Shown here in pieces: positions 45,690 to 55,863 of a stretch of DNA of 64,000 nucleotides. Numbering within the stretch: the first letter of the stretch is position 1; every line of letters begins with the position of its first letter. This DNA is from Paraburkholderia dilworthii. GTDB taxonomy: Bacteria > Pseudomonadota > Gammaproteobacteria > Burkholderiales > Burkholderiaceae. The notes beneath the pieces were generated by a model that was given only the letters and a program-made list of their open reading frames with translations, was not told the origin of the DNA and did not search any database. The position numbers were made by a program, and so were the translations under genes. The stretch lies in NCBI RefSeq assembly GCF_000472525.1, contig NZ_AWZT01000007.1, positions 148,148 through 212,147 on the forward strand. The letters are read 5' to 3'.

Positions 45690-46794
45690 ATGGAAGCGGA
45701 ACGTCTTAACGCGATCGAAGCCTCTCTGGCGGACCTGCGCACACGCGCAGCCGACCTACGGGGGTATCTTTGACTACGACGACAAAGCACTGCGTCTAAT
45801 CGAAGTCAACCGGGAACTCGAAGACCCGGACGTCTGGAACGACTCGAAGCACGCCCAGGCGCTCGGCCGGGAAAAGAAACTGCTCGACGACACCGTCGGC
45901 AAACTCACGTCGCTTCACAACGACTTGCGCGACGCGCAAGAGCTGTTCGACATGGCGCGTGAAGAAGGCGACGACGAAACGCTGATCGCCTGCGAAGCAG
46001 ATGCGCAAGCGCTCGAACAGCGTGTCGCCGACATGGAATTTCGCCGTATGTTCGCGAACCCGGCCGACCCGAACAACGCGTTCCTGGACATCCAGGCCGG
46101 CGCGGGTGGCACCGAAGCGTGCGACTGGGCGTCCATGCTGCTGCGCCAGTATTTGCGGTATTGCGAACGCAAGGGCTTCAAGACGGAAGTGCTGGAGCAG
46201 ACCGACGGCGACGTCGCGGGCATCAAGAACGCCACGATCAAGATCGAAGGCGAATACGCTTACGGCTTCCTGCGCACCGAGACCGGCGTGCACCGGCTCG
46301 TGCGCAAGTCGCCGTTCGACTCGTCGGGCGGCCGTCATACGTCGTTCTCGTCGGTGTTCGTATATCCGGAAGTCGACGATTCGATCGAAGTGGACATCAA
46401 CCCGGCCGATCTGCGTATCGATACCTACCGCGCGTCGGGCGCGGGCGGGCAGCACATCAACAAGACCGACTCCGCGGTGCGTATCACGCACATGCCGTCG
46501 GGCATCGTCGTGCAGTGCCAGAACGACCGCTCGCAGCACCGCAATCGCGCCGAAGCAATGGCCATGCTGAAATCACGTCTGTACGAAGCGGAAATCCGCA
46601 AGCGTCAGGCCGAGCAGGACAAGCTTGAAGCGGGCAAGACCGATGTGGGTTGGGGTCACCAGATCCGCTCGTACGTGCTGGATAACAGCCGTATCAAGGA
46701 CCTGCGCACCAACGTCGAAATCAGCAATACGAAGAGCGTGCTCGACGGCGATCTCGATCCGTTTATCAGTGCGAGCCTGAAGCAAGGCGTCTAA
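45690..46794 (+). CDS. prfB: Peptide chain release factor 2 (programmed +1 frameshift)
   Basis: RF2 ends translation at UGA and UAA. The gene starts ATG at 45690, reads 27 codons to CTT at 45768-45770, meets an in-frame TGA at 45771, and continues in the +1 frame from 45772, giving 367 residues. The frameshift site has the classic Shine-Dalgarno-like GGGGG before CTTTGAC. The stop-codon recognition motif SPF is at 207-209 and the catalytic GGQ at 252-254. The interruption is regulation, not damage. Confidence 0.98.
45758..45774 (+). promoter_or_regulatory. prfB programmed +1 frameshift site
   Basis: ACGGGGGTATCTTTGAC: a ribosome-binding-like GGGGG three bases before CTT, then the in-frame TGA followed by C. 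Low RF2 slows decoding of TGA and favours slippage, an autoregulatory loop well established in E. coli. Confidence 0.97.
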
Positions 46795-46801
46795 GTGCGA
46801 C

Positions 46802-46835
46802 CGGCGCGGCACGCAAGGCCGCGCCGTATCTTTTT
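46802..46835 (+). terminator. Terminator or attenuator between prfB and lysS
   Basis: CGGCGCGGC and GCCGCGCCG form a 9-bp stem with a 7-nt loop, then TATCTTTTT. It starts 8 bp after the prfB stop. It may lower or uncouple lysS transcription from prfB; some read-through is likely because the genes are closely spaced. Confidence 0.75.
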
Positions 46836-46964
46836 ACCGCCTGAGGTCTGTCACCGACTGGCTGTCCGCAAGCGGGCCACAGCAATATGAGCGCCGATAG
46901 CCGCTCGCGGATTGCAGGCCACCGAATGCTGACCACCGATGCGGACCACGAATACCAAACCATC

Positions 46965-48521
46965 ATGAACGAACCGATCCAGCCTAATGCGGCCTTGCCT
47001 GATGCGGCACAGCCGAACCTCGCGCCCGAGGTGGACGACAACAAGATCATCGCCGAGCGCCGCGAAAAGTTGCGCGAGTTGCGTGAGCAAGGCGTCGCCT
47101 ATCCGAACGATTTCCGTCCCACGCATCATGCTGAAGATCTGCAAACGCAGTTCGAGCACACCGACAAGGAAGCGCTCGAAGCGAACCCGCTCGAAGTCGC
47201 CATCGCCGGCCGCATGATGCTCAAGCGCGTGATGGGCAAGGCAAGCTTTGCGACCGTACGCGACGGCTCGGGCCAAATCCAGTTCTTCATCACGCCGGTC
47301 GATGTCGGTCAGCAAACGTACGACGCCTTCAAGAAGTGGGACATGGGCGACATCGTCGCGGCGCGCGGCGTGCTGTTTCGCACCAACAAGGGCGAGCTGT
47401 CGGTGCGCTGCACCGAACTGCGCCTGCTGTCGAAGTCGCTGCGTCCGCTGCCCGACAAGTTCCACGGTCTGTCGGACCAGGAGATGAAGTATCGCCAGCG
47501 CTATGTCGACTTGATCGTCACACCGGAAACGCGCAAGACGTTCGTCGCGCGAACGAAGGCGATTTCGTCGATCCGCAAATTCATGGCGGAGGCCGACTTC
47601 ATGGAAGTCGAAACGCCGATGCTCCACCCTATTCCCGGCGGCGCGGCGGCCAAGCCGTTCACCACGCACCACAATGCGCTCGACATGCAGATGTTCCTGC
47701 GCATCGCGCCTGAGCTGTATCTGAAGCGGCTGGTGGTGGGCGGCTTCGAGCGCGTCTTCGAGATCAACCGTAACTTCCGCAATGAGGGCGTCTCCGTGCG
47801 CCACAATCCGGAATTCACGATGATCGAGTTCTACGCGGCCTACACGGATTACAAGTGGGTGATGGATTTCACCGAGCAGCTGATCCGCCAGGCCGCGATC
47901 GACGCATTGGGCACCGCGACGATCACGTATCAAGGGCGCGAGCTGGATCTGGCGAAGCCGTTCCATCGTTTGACGATCTCCCAGGCCATCCAGAAATACG
48001 CGCCGCAATACACGAACGAGCAGCTGGCCGACAGCACGTTCCTTCGCGCGGAACTGAAGAAGTTCGGCGTGGACGCGTCGCAGCCGCAGTTCCTGAATGC
48101 GGGCGTGGGCTCGCTGCAACTCGCGCTGTTCGAAGAGACCGCCGAGTCGCAATTGTGGGAGCCGACGTACATCATCGACTATCCGGTCGAGGTATCGCCG
48201 CTCGCGCGCGCGTCGGACAAGGTCGAGGGCATCACCGAGCGCTTCGAACTCTTCATTACCGGACGCGAAATCGCCAACGGCTTTTCGGAGCTGAACGATC
48301 CGGAAGACCAGGCGGCGCGCTTCAAGAAGCAGGTCGACCAGAAAGACGCCGGCGATGAAGAAGCCATGTTCTACGACGCCGACTATATCCGCGCACTCGA
48401 ATACGGCATGCCGCCGGCGGGCGGCTGCGGTATCGGCATCGACCGTCTGGTTATGATGCTCACCGACAGCCCGAGCATCCGCGACGTGATTCTTTTCCCG
48501 CATCTGCGCCGCGAAGACTGA
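46965..48521 (+). CDS. lysS: Lysine--tRNA ligase (class II)
   Basis: Charges tRNA-Lys. The 518-residue protein has an N-terminal OB-fold anticodon-binding domain and a class II core with motif 2 [20 protein letters not shown] and motif 3 [19 protein letters not shown] at 46965 is chosen; an in-frame start at 46887 adds 26 non-conserved residues. The first 35 residues are Ala/Pro/Asn rich. Pairing prfB-lysS is ancient and conserved. Confidence 0.97.
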   Translation: MNEPIQPNAALPDAAQPNLAPEVDDNKIIAERREKLRELREQGVAYPNDFRPTHHAEDLQTQFEHTDKEALEANPLEVAIAGRMMLKRVMGKASFATVRDGSGQIQFFITPVDVGQQTYDAFKKWDMGDIVAARGVLFRTNKGELSVRCTELRLLSKSLRPLPDKFHGLSDQEMKYRQRYVDLIVTPETRKTFVARTKAISSIRKFMAEADFMEVETPMLHPIPGGAAAKPFTTHHNALDMQMFLRIAPELYLKRLVVGGFERVFEINRNFRNEGVSVRHNPEFTMIEFYAAYTDYKWVMDFTEQLIRQAAIDALGTATITYQGRELDLAKPFHRLTISQAIQKYAPQYTNEQLADSTFLRAELKKFGVDASQPQFLNAGVGSLQLALFEETAESQLWEPTYIIDYPVEVSPLARASDKVEGITERFELFITGREIANGFSELNDPEDQAARFKKQVDQKDAGDEEAMFYDADYIRALEYGMPPAGGCGIGIDRLVMMLTDSPSIRDVILFPHLRRED

Positions 48522-48558
48522 ACGTTACGCGGCTCGTGCGCGCTTGCGTACGGTTTAG

Positions 48559-48588
48559 AAAACGCCCGGCTCTCATGCCGGGCGTTTT
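48559..48588 (+). terminator. Terminator after lysS
   Basis: AACGCCCGGC and GCCGGGCGTTTT form a 10-bp stem with a 6-nt loop, 38 bp after the lysS stop. Confidence 0.9.
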
Positions 48589-48692
48589 GCGTTGTGCGTA
48601 GCGGTCAATGGGTACGACGGCTGGACGGTGTGTAACCATCGGTAAAAGGCGCGTCGCGGGGCTGCGGGAAAGCGCCGTTTCCAGCAAATCGT

Positions 48693-48698
48693 TACAAT
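48693..48698 (+). promoter_or_regulatory. Possible -10 box of the glycine-zipper gene
   Basis: TACAAT in GTTACAATTAG, about 75 bp upstream of the ATG. No convincing -35. Confidence 0.35.
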
Positions 48699-48772
48699 TA
48701 GAAACGTCCACTGGATCGATTTCCCGGAGACTTGGTCTCATTAAAATCACTCTGCCAAAGACGGAGGCCAAT

Positions 48773-49519
48773 ATGGATAAACCCAACACGCAAGTGGCGC
48801 AGCCGGTATCGTCTGCACCGCAGCGGCGGCTTCATCCGCTCATCGCGACTGCTGCCGGGGCTGTGATTATCGCGAGCCTGGTTGCGACGGCGGCGATGAC
48901 GGGCATGTTCCCCAAGGCGTCGAGCAACGGCGAACCGACGAACCAGACTCAGGCGGCCCAGATTCTGCCGCAGAGCGGCCAGCCGGCCGTGGTTGATTCC
49001 GCTGCACCGGCGAACCCGTCGGCGCAACGGAGTTCCGGTCAGATCGCACAGCAGTCCGCGCCGCAGCAAGCCGAGCCGCAACCCGCGCCGGCACCATCTC
49101 CCGCGCAGCAACAATACGTTCAGCAGCAACAGGCACAGCCCGCGCCACAATACGCTCAGCAGCATCAGCCCACGCAGCCGGCCTACTGCGCGAGTTGCGG
49201 CACGGTCGTCGCAATCTCGGCGGTGCGTCAGGAAGGACACGGCACCGGCATTGGCGCGGTCGGCGGCGCGGTGGCCGGCGGCGTGGTCGGCAATCAGTTC
49301 GGCAGCGGCAATGGGCGCACGGCGATGACGCTGCTCGGCGCGCTCGGCGGCGGGCTCGCCGGCAATTCAGTCGAAAAGCATATCCGCAGCAGTACCTCGT
49401 ATTCGGTGCGAGTGCGGATGGAAAACGGCAAGACGCGCTACTTCACCTATCACGAAGCGCCGCCGTTCCAGCAGGGGCAGCGCGTTCGCGTGCAGAACGG
49501 CACGCTCGTCGCGGATTAA
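48773..49519 (+). CDS. Glycine-zipper 2TM domain envelope protein
   Basis: A 248-residue protein with a basic N-terminus, one hydrophobic segment at about 24-47 (probable uncleaved anchor or signal), a Gln/Ala/Pro-rich linker (residues 60-135), a short CASCGTV cysteine pair, and a glycine zipper (GIGAVGGAVAGGVVGNQFG) as in SlyB/PcP-type outer-membrane proteins, ending in a small beta domain (VRVRMENGKTRYFTY). ATG follows GGAGG. Role probably envelope integrity; no specific function can be given. Confidence 0.85.
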   Translation: MDKPNTQVAQPVSSAPQRRLHPLIATAAGAVIIASLVATAAMTGMFPKASSNGEPTNQTQAAQILPQSGQPAVVDSAAPANPSAQRSSGQIAQQSAPQQAEPQPAPAPSPAQQQYVQQQQAQPAPQYAQQHQPTQPAYCASCGTVVAISAVRQEGHGTGIGAVGGAVAGGVVGNQFGSGNGRTAMTLLGALGGGLAGNSVEKHIRSSTSYSVRVRMENGKTRYFTYHEAPPFQQGQRVRVQNGTLVAD

Positions 49520-49540
49520 CGCTGCGCATCTGACGTGCAT

Positions 49541-49575
49541 AAAAAAGGCGATTCCAATGGAATCGCCTTTTTCTT
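49541..49575. terminator. Bidirectional terminator
   Basis: AAAAAGGCGATTCC and GGAATCGCCTTTTT form a stem with a 3-nt loop between the glycine-zipper gene and the converging iscX. Confidence 0.92.
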
Positions 49576-49611
49576 TACCGCAGCCGCATCAGCGCAAGCC
49601 GCCTCGCGAAC

Positions 49612-49809
49612 TCAGTAATCCGCGTCTTCAATCCATGCAGCCTGAATCGCCTCGAGGATTTTTTCATTCGACCGGTTCGGATCGTCGTCGAATCCTTCCA
49701 GTTCGGTGACCCAGCGGTGCAAGTCGGTGAAGCGCACCTGCTGCGGATCCACGTCCTGATGCTTGTCAGTCAGGGCCATCGCGATGTCTTGCGTATCGGT
49801 CCACTTCAT
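49612..49809 (-). CDS. iscX: Fe-S cluster assembly protein IscX
   Basis: A 65-residue acidic protein of the IscX/YfhJ family (WTDTQDIAMAL, DPQQVRFTDLHRWV, AIQAAWIEDADY), which binds IscS and iron and tunes cluster synthesis. Last gene of the isc-hsc run, 15 bp after fdx. Confidence 0.95.
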   Translation of the reverse strand: MKWTDTQDIAMALTDKHQDVDPQQVRFTDLHRWVTELEGFDDDPNRSNEKILEAIQAAWIEDADY

Positions 49810-49824
49810 GGCTGCGTCCTCCTG

Positions 49825-50166
49825 TTAGTGATTTTCCTTCGCGTGATTGATCGAGTAACGCGGGATTTCGACGACCAGGTCCTGCTCGGCCGGCACCATC
49901 GCCTGGCACGACAGACGCGAAGCCGGCTCGAGCCCCCACGCCTTGTCCAACAGATCGTCCTCGTCTTCCTCGGACGGCGTCAAGGCGGCGAAACCCTCAC
50001 GCACGATCACGTGACAGGTCGTGCATGCGCACGACTTCTCGCAGGCATGCTCGATTTCGATGCCGTTATCGAGCAGGTTGTCGCAAATGCTCTTGCCGGG
50101 CACGGCTTCGATCACCGCACCTTCCGGGCACAGTTCGACGTGAGGCAGCACAACGATTTGAGGCAT
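49825..50166 (-). CDS. fdx: ISC system 2Fe-2S ferredoxin
   Basis: Electron donor for cluster assembly on IscU. The 113-residue protein has the adrenodoxin-type cysteine set: three in HACEKSCACTTC and one in LSCQAMVPAEQD. It lies between hscA and iscX, the normal position. Confidence 0.96.
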   Translation of the reverse strand: MPQIVVLPHVELCPEGAVIEAVPGKSICDNLLDNGIEIEHACEKSCACTTCHVIVREGFAALTPSEEDEDDLLDKAWGLEPASRLSCQAMVPAEQDLVVEIPRYSINHAKENH

Positions 50167-50309
50167 ACATTTTCCGTTTGGGTCTGAGGCGCGGCCTCAA
50201 ACAGGCTTCGCACCATTTTACTGGCGACGCACGGAGTTTTTAAGTCCGCGCGTCGCGCTTTCAGTTTTTGCGGCGAGCCGCCGCTTGCCGACGCTAGCCG
50301 CGCGAGGCT

Positions 50310-52181
50310 TCAGATCTCGTCGAGCTTGCGGCCGGCCAGCGCGCGGCGAATGCCCTTGTTCATGCGGCGAGCGGCGAATTCGTCGGTGCCCTCGGCGAGC
50401 GTTTTCGTTGCCGCTTCGATTGCGTCGACGTCGTCGCTCTGTGCGACTGCGCGCAAACCGTTCAGCAGCGCGTCGAGTTCCGCGCGTTCGCTGTCGTCGA
50501 GCAGTTCGGCGTCGGCGGCTAGCGCGGCGTCGGTTGCTTCGACGAGACGCCGCGCCTCGACCTGCGCCTCGCGCAGCGCGCGGGCGCGCATATCGACTTC
50601 TGCGGTCGAGAAGCTGTCTTCGAGCATCCTCGCAATGTCGTCGTCGGCGAGACCGTACGATGGCTTCACGACTACCGACGCCTCCACGCCCGAGCCGAGC
50701 TCGCGTGCGAACACGGACAGCAGGCCATCCGCGTCAACCTGATACGTCACGCGGATGCGCGCGGCGCCGGCCGCCATCGGCGGAATGCCGCGCAGCTCGA
50801 AGCGCGCGAGCGAGCGACAGTCGCTGACGAGCTCGCGCTCGCCTTGCACGACGTGGATCGCCATCGCGGTCTGGCCGTCCTTGAAGGTGGTGAAATCCTG
50901 CGCGCGCGCGACCGGAATCGTCGAATTACGCGGGATGATCTTCTCGGTCAGGCCGCCCATCGTCTCCACGCCGAGCGACAGCGGAATCACGTCGAGCAAC
51001 AGCCAGTCGTCGCCGTCCGCGCCGCGGTTGCCCGCAAGCAGATCGGCCTGGATCGCGGCGCCGAGTGCGACGACCTGATCCGGATCGAGATTGGTCAACG
51101 GCGGCTTGCCGAAGAACGATTCGACCGCGCGGCGAATCACCGGCATGCGGGTCGCGCCGCCGACCAGCACGACGCCCTTGATCTCTTTCGTCGTCACCTT
51201 TGCGTCGCGCAACGCCTTTTTCGTGGGACCGAGCGTGCGTTGCACAAGCGCCTGAGTGATGGCCTCAAAAGTGGCTTCCCCGATCGTCAGATCGATCCTG
51301 GTGCCGTTGGAAAGCGTCACGGCGAGGGTAGCTTCAGGCGCGTCCGACAACGCCTCCTTGGTCGTGCGAACGCTGTCGAGCAGCAGACGCACGTCTTCCG
51401 GAGCCAGCGATTGCGGCGCGATCCCCGCCTGCTGCAACACATGGCGATACAACGCGTGGTCGAAATCGTCGCCGCCAAGCGCCGAGTCGCCGCCTGCCGC
51501 GAGCACTTCGAACACGCCTTTCGTGAGCTTCAGAATCGACAGGTCGAACGTGCCGCCGCCGAGGTCGTAGACGGCGTACAAGCCTTCGGAGCCGTTATCG
51601 AGACCGTAGGCAATCGCGGCCGCAGTCGGCTCGTTCAACAGGCGCAGCACGTTCAGGCCTGCGAGACGCGCGGCGTCCTTGGTCGCCTGGCGCTGAGCTT
51701 CGTCGAAGTAGGCCGGCACCGTGATTACTGCACCGACCAGTTCGTCGCCGAGCGTGTCTTCGGCGCGCTGGCGCAGCGTCGCGAGAATTTCCGCCGACAC
51801 TTCGACCGGGCTCTTCACGCCGTCGACGGTACGGATCTGCACCATGCCGGGCGCGTCGATGAAATCGTAGGGCGCGTTTTCGGCGCCCTCCACTTCCGCC
51901 TTGCCGCGTCCCATGAAACGCTTGACCGAGACGATCGTGTTGCGCGGATCGGTTGCGGCCTCAGCCTTGGCCGCGCGGCCGATGCGGCGGCCGCCCTTTT
52001 CGAGGTAGCGCACCACCGACGGCAGCAGCACATGGCCGTCTTCGTCGGGCAGCACGTCGGGCACGCCGCTGCGCACGGCGGCGATGAGAGAGTTGGTCGT
52101 GCCGAGGTCGATACCGACCGCCAGGCGCCGCTGATGAGGCGCCGGCGCCATGCCGGGTTCGGAGATTTGCAGTAAGGCCAT
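50310..52181 (-). CDS. hscA: Fe-S protein assembly chaperone HscA
   Basis: Specialised Hsp70 that works with HscB to move clusters from IscU to target proteins. The 623-residue product has the ATPase start [36 protein letters not shown] and the substrate-binding domain ([22 protein letters not shown] region), but not the DnaK C-terminal EEVD tail. ATG at 52181 is chosen for family length; frame stays open to 52256. The 140-bp gap before fdx contains nothing I recognise. Confidence 0.97.
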   Translation of the reverse strand: MALLQISEPGMAPAPHQRRLAVGIDLGTTNSLIAAVRSGVPDVLPDEDGHVLLPSVVRYLEKGGRRIGRAAKAEAATDPRNTIVSVKRFMGRGKAEVEGAENAPYDFIDAPGMVQIRTVDGVKSPVEVSAEILATLRQRAEDTLGDELVGAVITVPAYFDEAQRQATKDAARLAGLNVLRLLNEPTAAAIAYGLDNGSEGLYAVYDLGGGTFDLSILKLTKGVFEVLAAGGDSALGGDDFDHALYRHVLQQAGIAPQSLAPEDVRLLLDSVRTTKEALSDAPEATLAVTLSNGTRIDLTIGEATFEAITQALVQRTLGPTKKALRDAKVTTKEIKGVVLVGGATRMPVIRRAVESFFGKPPLTNLDPDQVVALGAAIQADLLAGNRGADGDDWLLLDVIPLSLGVETMGGLTEKIIPRNSTIPVARAQDFTTFKDGQTAMAIHVVQGERELVSDCRSLARFELRGIPPMAAGAARIRVTYQVDADGLLSVFARELGSGVEASVVVKPSYGLADDDIARMLEDSFSTAEVDMRARALREAQVEARRLVEATDAALAADAELLDDSERAELDALLNGLRAVAQSDDVDAIEAATKTLAEGTDEFAARRMNKGIRRALAGRKLDEI

Positions 52182-52278
52182 CTGGATCTTCTCGGAGCCG
52201 TGAGACTCCGTCCTGAATGTTGCGTTGCTGGATGTAATGCCAAAGCCGCTTTGCACCGATGCAATGCGGCGAGCGACG

Positions 52279-52806
52279 CTAGTTCTCGAGCCGCTCGATC
52301 TGCGTGCCGATTTCCGCCGCCACCCGTTCGATAAACATCAACTGCCGCACCGCCTCGCCCGCCGCCTGATTTGCGCCGCTGTCGAGCAACGCGCCGAGCT
52401 TGTCGAAACGCACGCGTTCTTCGTCACGCAATTCGATGAGCAACGCGTCGAGCGCATCGACGTTCTTTGCAGCGGCGGCGTCTTCAATGCCTTCGCGCCA
52501 CTCCATCTGCTGCATCAGGAACGCCGGTTCCATTGCCGTGTTGTCGTGCGCACCGACGTCGATGCCACGCAGATGCAACAGGTACGTCGCGCGCTTTAAC
52601 GGATCGCGCAGCGTTTGATACGCCTCGTTCGTGCGCGTCGCCCATTGCATTGCGATGCGCTTTTGCGCGTCGCCGGCTGCCGCGAAGCGGTCCGGATGCA
52701 CTTGCGCCTGCACCGTGCGATATGCGTGATCCAGCGCAGCCGGATCAAGCGCGAATTGCGCGGGAAGACCAAACAGGTCGAAGTGGCTGTCGTTCAGCGA
52801 GGCCAT
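52279..52806 (-). CDS. hscB: Fe-S protein assembly co-chaperone HscB
   Basis: J-domain co-chaperone for HscA. The 175-residue protein starts [18 protein letters not shown] and has the J-domain HPD motif in [12 protein letters not shown], followed by a helical IscU-binding domain. An upstream extension of 16 codons (to 52854) is not family-like. Confidence 0.95.
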   Translation of the reverse strand: MASLNDSHFDLFGLPAQFALDPAALDHAYRTVQAQVHPDRFAAAGDAQKRIAMQWATRTNEAYQTLRDPLKRATYLLHLRGIDVGAHDNTAMEPAFLMQQMEWREGIEDAAAAKNVDALDALLIELRDEERVRFDKLGALLDSGANQAAGEAVRQLMFIERVAAEIGTQIERLEN

Positions 52807-52910
52807 CGGGTCAAAAAATTCCGTCTTTAAAAACGCATATGTGCGAAGGTGCACGGCGCGGTCGGACCAGGAGCGAGGCAGACGCGCCGCGCGAATTCGC
52901 GGAGCAAACT

Positions 52911-52936
52911 AAAAAGGCGGCCCGCGCCGCCTTTTG
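52911..52936 (-). terminator. Terminator downstream of iscA
   Basis: On the minus strand GGCGGC and GCCGCC form a stem with a 4-nt loop followed by TTTTT, 26 bp after the iscA stop and before hscB. This would split iscRSUA from hscBA-fdx-iscX at least in part. Confidence 0.8.
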
Positions 52937-52961
52937 TCCGCTGCACGCGGAAATGTTCGAG

Positions 52962-53285
52962 TTAGACGCGGAACGACTCGCCGCAACCGCACTCGTCTTT
53001 CACATTCGGATTGTTGAACTTGAAGCCCTCGTTCAGCCCTTCACGCGCGAAATCCAGTTCGGTTCCGTCGATATAAGCGAGGCTCTTCGGGTCGACAATG
53101 ATCTTCACGCCGTTGCATTCGAACACCTCGTCCTCGGGCGCGAGTTCGTCCACATACTCGAGCTTGTAAGCCAAGCCGGAGCAGCCGGTGGTGCGCACAC
53201 CCACGCGCAGCCCCACGCCTTTACCGCGACGGGTCAGATACTTCTGGACGTGCTGTGCTGCCTTTTCGGTCAACGTAATTGCCAT
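52962..53285 (-). CDS. iscA: Iron-sulfur cluster assembly protein IscA
   Basis: A-type carrier protein. The 107-residue product has the three cluster cysteines in TTGCSGLAY and [12 protein letters not shown] at 53285 gives the family length; an upstream in-frame start at 53297 adds four residues. Confidence 0.96.
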   Translation of the reverse strand: MAITLTEKAAQHVQKYLTRRGKGVGLRVGVRTTGCSGLAYKLEYVDELAPEDEVFECNGVKIIVDPKSLAYIDGTELDFAREGLNEGFKFNNPNVKDECGCGESFRV

Positions 53286-53416
53286 AGCGTTTCTCATTGC
53301 GCGGTGCGTGCCGACGCACCGCTACCCTGCCTGCATCAAATGTCGCTCATGCCTGACGGCGCGTCTTTATCGCGCCGCCCGCCTGCCTTCATCCAATCGC
53401 TCCCGAACCTAAAGCT

Positions 53417-53830
53417 TCAAGCGTGTTGCTTGTCGCTTTCTTCGACCGTTGCGCCGTGACGTTGCTTGTAGTCGGCGACCGCTGCCTTGATCGCGTCTTC
53501 CGCGAGAATCGAGCAGTGGATCTTTACCGGCGGCAACGCGAGTTCTTCGGCGATCTGCGTGTTCTTGATCGACATAGCCTGATCGAGCGTCTTGCCCTTC
53601 ACCCATTCGGTGACGAGCGAGCTCGACGCGATCGCCGAACCGCAGCCGTACGTCTTGAACTTCGCGTCTTCAATGGTGCCGTCCGCGCCCACGCGGATCT
53701 GCAGCTTCATCACGTCGCCGCAAGCGGGCGCGCCGACCATGCCGGTGCCGACCGTGTCGTCGTCTTTCGCGAACGAACCGACGTTGCGCGGGTTTTCGTA
53801 GTGGTCCAGAACCTTGTCGCTATAAGCCAT
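53417..53830 (-). CDS. iscU: Iron-sulfur cluster scaffold IscU
   Basis: Scaffold on which IscS builds 2Fe-2S clusters. The 137-residue protein has the three cysteines in PACGDVMK, YGCGSAIASS and IHCSILAED and the LPPVK motif recognised by HscA, plus a slightly long C-terminal tail. Confidence 0.97.
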   Translation of the reverse strand: MAYSDKVLDHYENPRNVGSFAKDDDTVGTGMVGAPACGDVMKLQIRVGADGTIEDAKFKTYGCGSAIASSSLVTEWVKGKTLDQAMSIKNTQIAEELALPPVKIHCSILAEDAIKAAVADYKQRHGATVEESDKQHA

Positions 53831-53901
53831 GATTACACTCCTTGATTCGTTTCAATCTGCGTGTCTGATGAACTGCGCGATGATTTAAACCAACTGGCGC
53901 G

Positions 53902-55125
53902 TCAGTGCGCTGCCCACTGGATCGTCGAGATGTCGATGCCGTCCTGGTGCATTTCCCACAGCGGCGATAGATCGCGCAGCTTCGAAATTTTCGTCGTCAG
54001 CAGATTGATCACATAGTCCACATCCTGCTCGGTCGTGAAGCGGCCCACCGTAAAGCGGATCGAGCTGTGTGCAAGCTCGTCGTTACGGCCGAGCGCGCGC
54101 AGCACATACGACGGTTCCAGCGAAGCCGATGTGCACGCCGAGCCCGACGACACCGCCACGTCCTTCACCGCCATGATCAGCGATTCACCTTCGACGAAAT
54201 TGAAGCTGATGTTCAGGTTGTGCGGCACACGCTTTTCCATGTCGCCGTTCACATACACTTCTTCGATCTCCGACAGGCCGCGCAGCAAGCGGTCGCGCAG
54301 CATGCGAATGCGCTCGTTTTCCGTTGCCATTTCTTCGCGCGCAATACGGAATGCCTCGCCCATGCCGACGATCTGATGCGTCGCCAGCGTGCCCGAACGC
54401 ATGCCGCGCTCGTGACCGCCGCCGTGCATCTGCGCTTCGATACGCACACGCGGCTTGCGGCGCACGTACAGCGCGCCGATACCCTTGGGACCGTAAGTCT
54501 TGTGCGCCGAGAACGACATGAGGTCGACCTTCAGCTTTTGCAAATCGATGTCGATCTTGCCGGTGGCCTGCGCCGCGTCCACGTGAAAAATAATGCCTTT
54601 TTCACGGGTGATTTCGCCGATTGCCTCGATGTCCTGAATCACACCGATCTCGTTGTTCACCGACATGATCGACACCAGAATGGTGTCCGGGCGGATCGCG
54701 GCCTTGAACTTTTCGAGGTCGATCAGACCGTCGTCCTTGACGTCCAGATACGTGACTTCGAAGCCTTCGCGCTCCAGTTCGCGGCAGGTGTCGAGCACGG
54801 CCTTGTGCTCGGTCTTCACCGTGATGATGTGCTTACCCTTGCTCTTATAGAAGTGCGCGGCGCCCTTGATCGCGAGATTGTCGGACTCCGTTGCGCCCGA
54901 GGTCCAGATGATTTCGCGCGGGTCGGCGTTCACCAGCGCCGCGACATTCTCGCGCGCTTCTTCGACTGCGCGCTCCGCCGTCCAGCCATACGAGTGGCTG
55001 CGCGATGCGGGGTTGCCGAACTGCTCGCGCAGAAACGGAATCATCTTGTCCACCACGCGCGGATCGACCGGGGTCGTGGCGCTGTAGTCCATGTAAATGG
55101 GCAGGTGGGGAATGTCGTTATTCAT
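53902..55125 (-). CDS. iscS: Cysteine desulfurase IscS
   Basis: PLP enzyme giving sulfur from cysteine for clusters and thio-modifications. The 407-residue protein has the PLP lysine in [12 protein letters not shown] and the active cysteine in [14 protein letters not shown]. Second gene of the isc operon, 73 bp after iscR. Confidence 0.98.
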   Translation of the reverse strand: MNNDIPHLPIYMDYSATTPVDPRVVDKMIPFLREQFGNPASRSHSYGWTAERAVEEARENVAALVNADPREIIWTSGATESDNLAIKGAAHFYKSKGKHIITVKTEHKAVLDTCRELEREGFEVTYLDVKDDGLIDLEKFKAAIRPDTILVSIMSVNNEIGVIQDIEAIGEITREKGIIFHVDAAQATGKIDIDLQKLKVDLMSFSAHKTYGPKGIGALYVRRKPRVRIEAQMHGGGHERGMRSGTLATHQIVGMGEAFRIAREEMATENERIRMLRDRLLRGLSEIEEVYVNGDMEKRVPHNLNISFNFVEGESLIMAVKDVAVSSGSACTSASLEPSYVLRALGRNDELAHSSIRFTVGRFTTEQDVDYVINLLTTKISKLRDLSPLWEMHQDGIDISTIQWAAH

Positions 55126-55198
55126 CTATCGCTCCGGGGACGTCGTGTGCTCTGGCTTCTGAATTCGCTATCGGGCTGCGGTGATGTCGCGCCGCGCT

Positions 55199-55732
55199 TT
55201 ACGAACCGGCCATGTTGAAAACGGAATTGGGCCCTCTGGGCGCCACGCGAACTGGCTCGACCGCCGCCGGCGCCTCGCTGCGCCGGTCGCGCAAGACAGC
55301 CGGCGCGCCTTCGCGCGAACGCTGCTGATCGACCAGGTCTTTCAGGGAGACAGAATCCAGGTACTCGACCATTTTCTGGTTCAGCGTGGACCACAGCTCG
55401 TGAGTCATGCAGTGGCCGTCGTGCTGCTTCGTGCCCTCGCATGAACCCTTGCCGCCGCACTGGGTGGCGTCGAGCGGCTCGTCTACCGCGATGATGATGT
55501 CGGCCACCGTCACGTCTTCGGCACGGCGGGCAAGGTTATAGCCGCCGCCTGGTCCGCGCACGGACTCGACGATTTCATGGCGACGCAGCTTGCCAAACAG
55601 CTGCTCGAGGTACGACAGGGAGATATGTTGGCGCTGGCTGATACCCGCAAGCGTCACCGGGCCCTGCTCCTGGCGCAGCGCCAGGTCAATCATCGCCGTG
55701 ACGGCGAAACGGCCTTTCGTGGTGAGTCTCAT
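55199..55732 (-). CDS. iscR: Fe-S cluster sensing regulator IscR
   Basis: Rrf2-family winged-helix regulator. The 177-residue protein starts MRLTTKGRFAVTAMIDLAL and has the three cluster cysteines in CGGKGSCEGTKQHDGHC; the second spacing (nine residues) is longer than in E. coli IscR. Holo-IscR represses its own operon through the type 1 sites described at 55750-55801. An in-frame ATG at 55750 gives six extra residues. Confidence 0.96.
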   Translation of the reverse strand: MRLTTKGRFAVTAMIDLALRQEQGPVTLAGISQRQHISLSYLEQLFGKLRRHEIVESVRGPGGGYNLARRAEDVTVADIIIAVDEPLDATQCGGKGSCEGTKQHDGHCMTHELWSTLNQKMVEYLDSVSLKDLVDQQRSREGAPAVLRDRRSEAPAAVEPVRVAPRGPNSVFNMAGS

Positions 55733-55749
55733 ATGTATGGGGAACCGCA

Positions 55750-55774
55750 ATTCTCGACAAGTTTTGTCAAGTAT
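55750..55774 (-). promoter_or_regulatory. IscR type 1-like site, proximal
   Basis: A 25-bp site with the inverted repeat CTTGACA-AAAC-TTGTCGAG, matching the type 1 IscR consensus (ATA...GAC...GTC...TAT layout). It covers the iscR -10. Confidence 0.8.
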
Positions 55775-55797
55775 AAATACATGAGCGATTTAGTCAA
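55770..55797 (-). promoter_or_regulatory. iscR promoter
   Basis: TTGACT at 55792-55797 (minus strand -35) and TATACT at 55770-55775 (-10) with 16-bp spacing, embedded between two IscR-like sites. Confidence 0.8.
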
Positions 55798-55801
55798 GTA
55801 T
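55777..55801 (-). promoter_or_regulatory. IscR type 1-like site, distal
   Basis: A second 25-bp site with the ATACTTGAC left arm and a weaker right arm (CTCATGTAT). It overlaps the -35. With the proximal site it forms a tandem operator. Confidence 0.75.
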
Positions 55802-55863
55802 CCCTATCGCGATTTGGGTCATTGCTTAATTGTTGGCGTGCCCATTTCAGGTGCGCAGTGCGC

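Noticed and set aside
45690..45773. prfB as a broken gene because of the in-frame TGA at codon 28
   Set aside because: The context is the known programmed frameshift signal of prfB, so the gene is functional.
46851..48503. 550-codon minus-strand frame opposite lysS
   Set aside because: Antisense shadow; lysS motifs on the plus strand are unmistakable.
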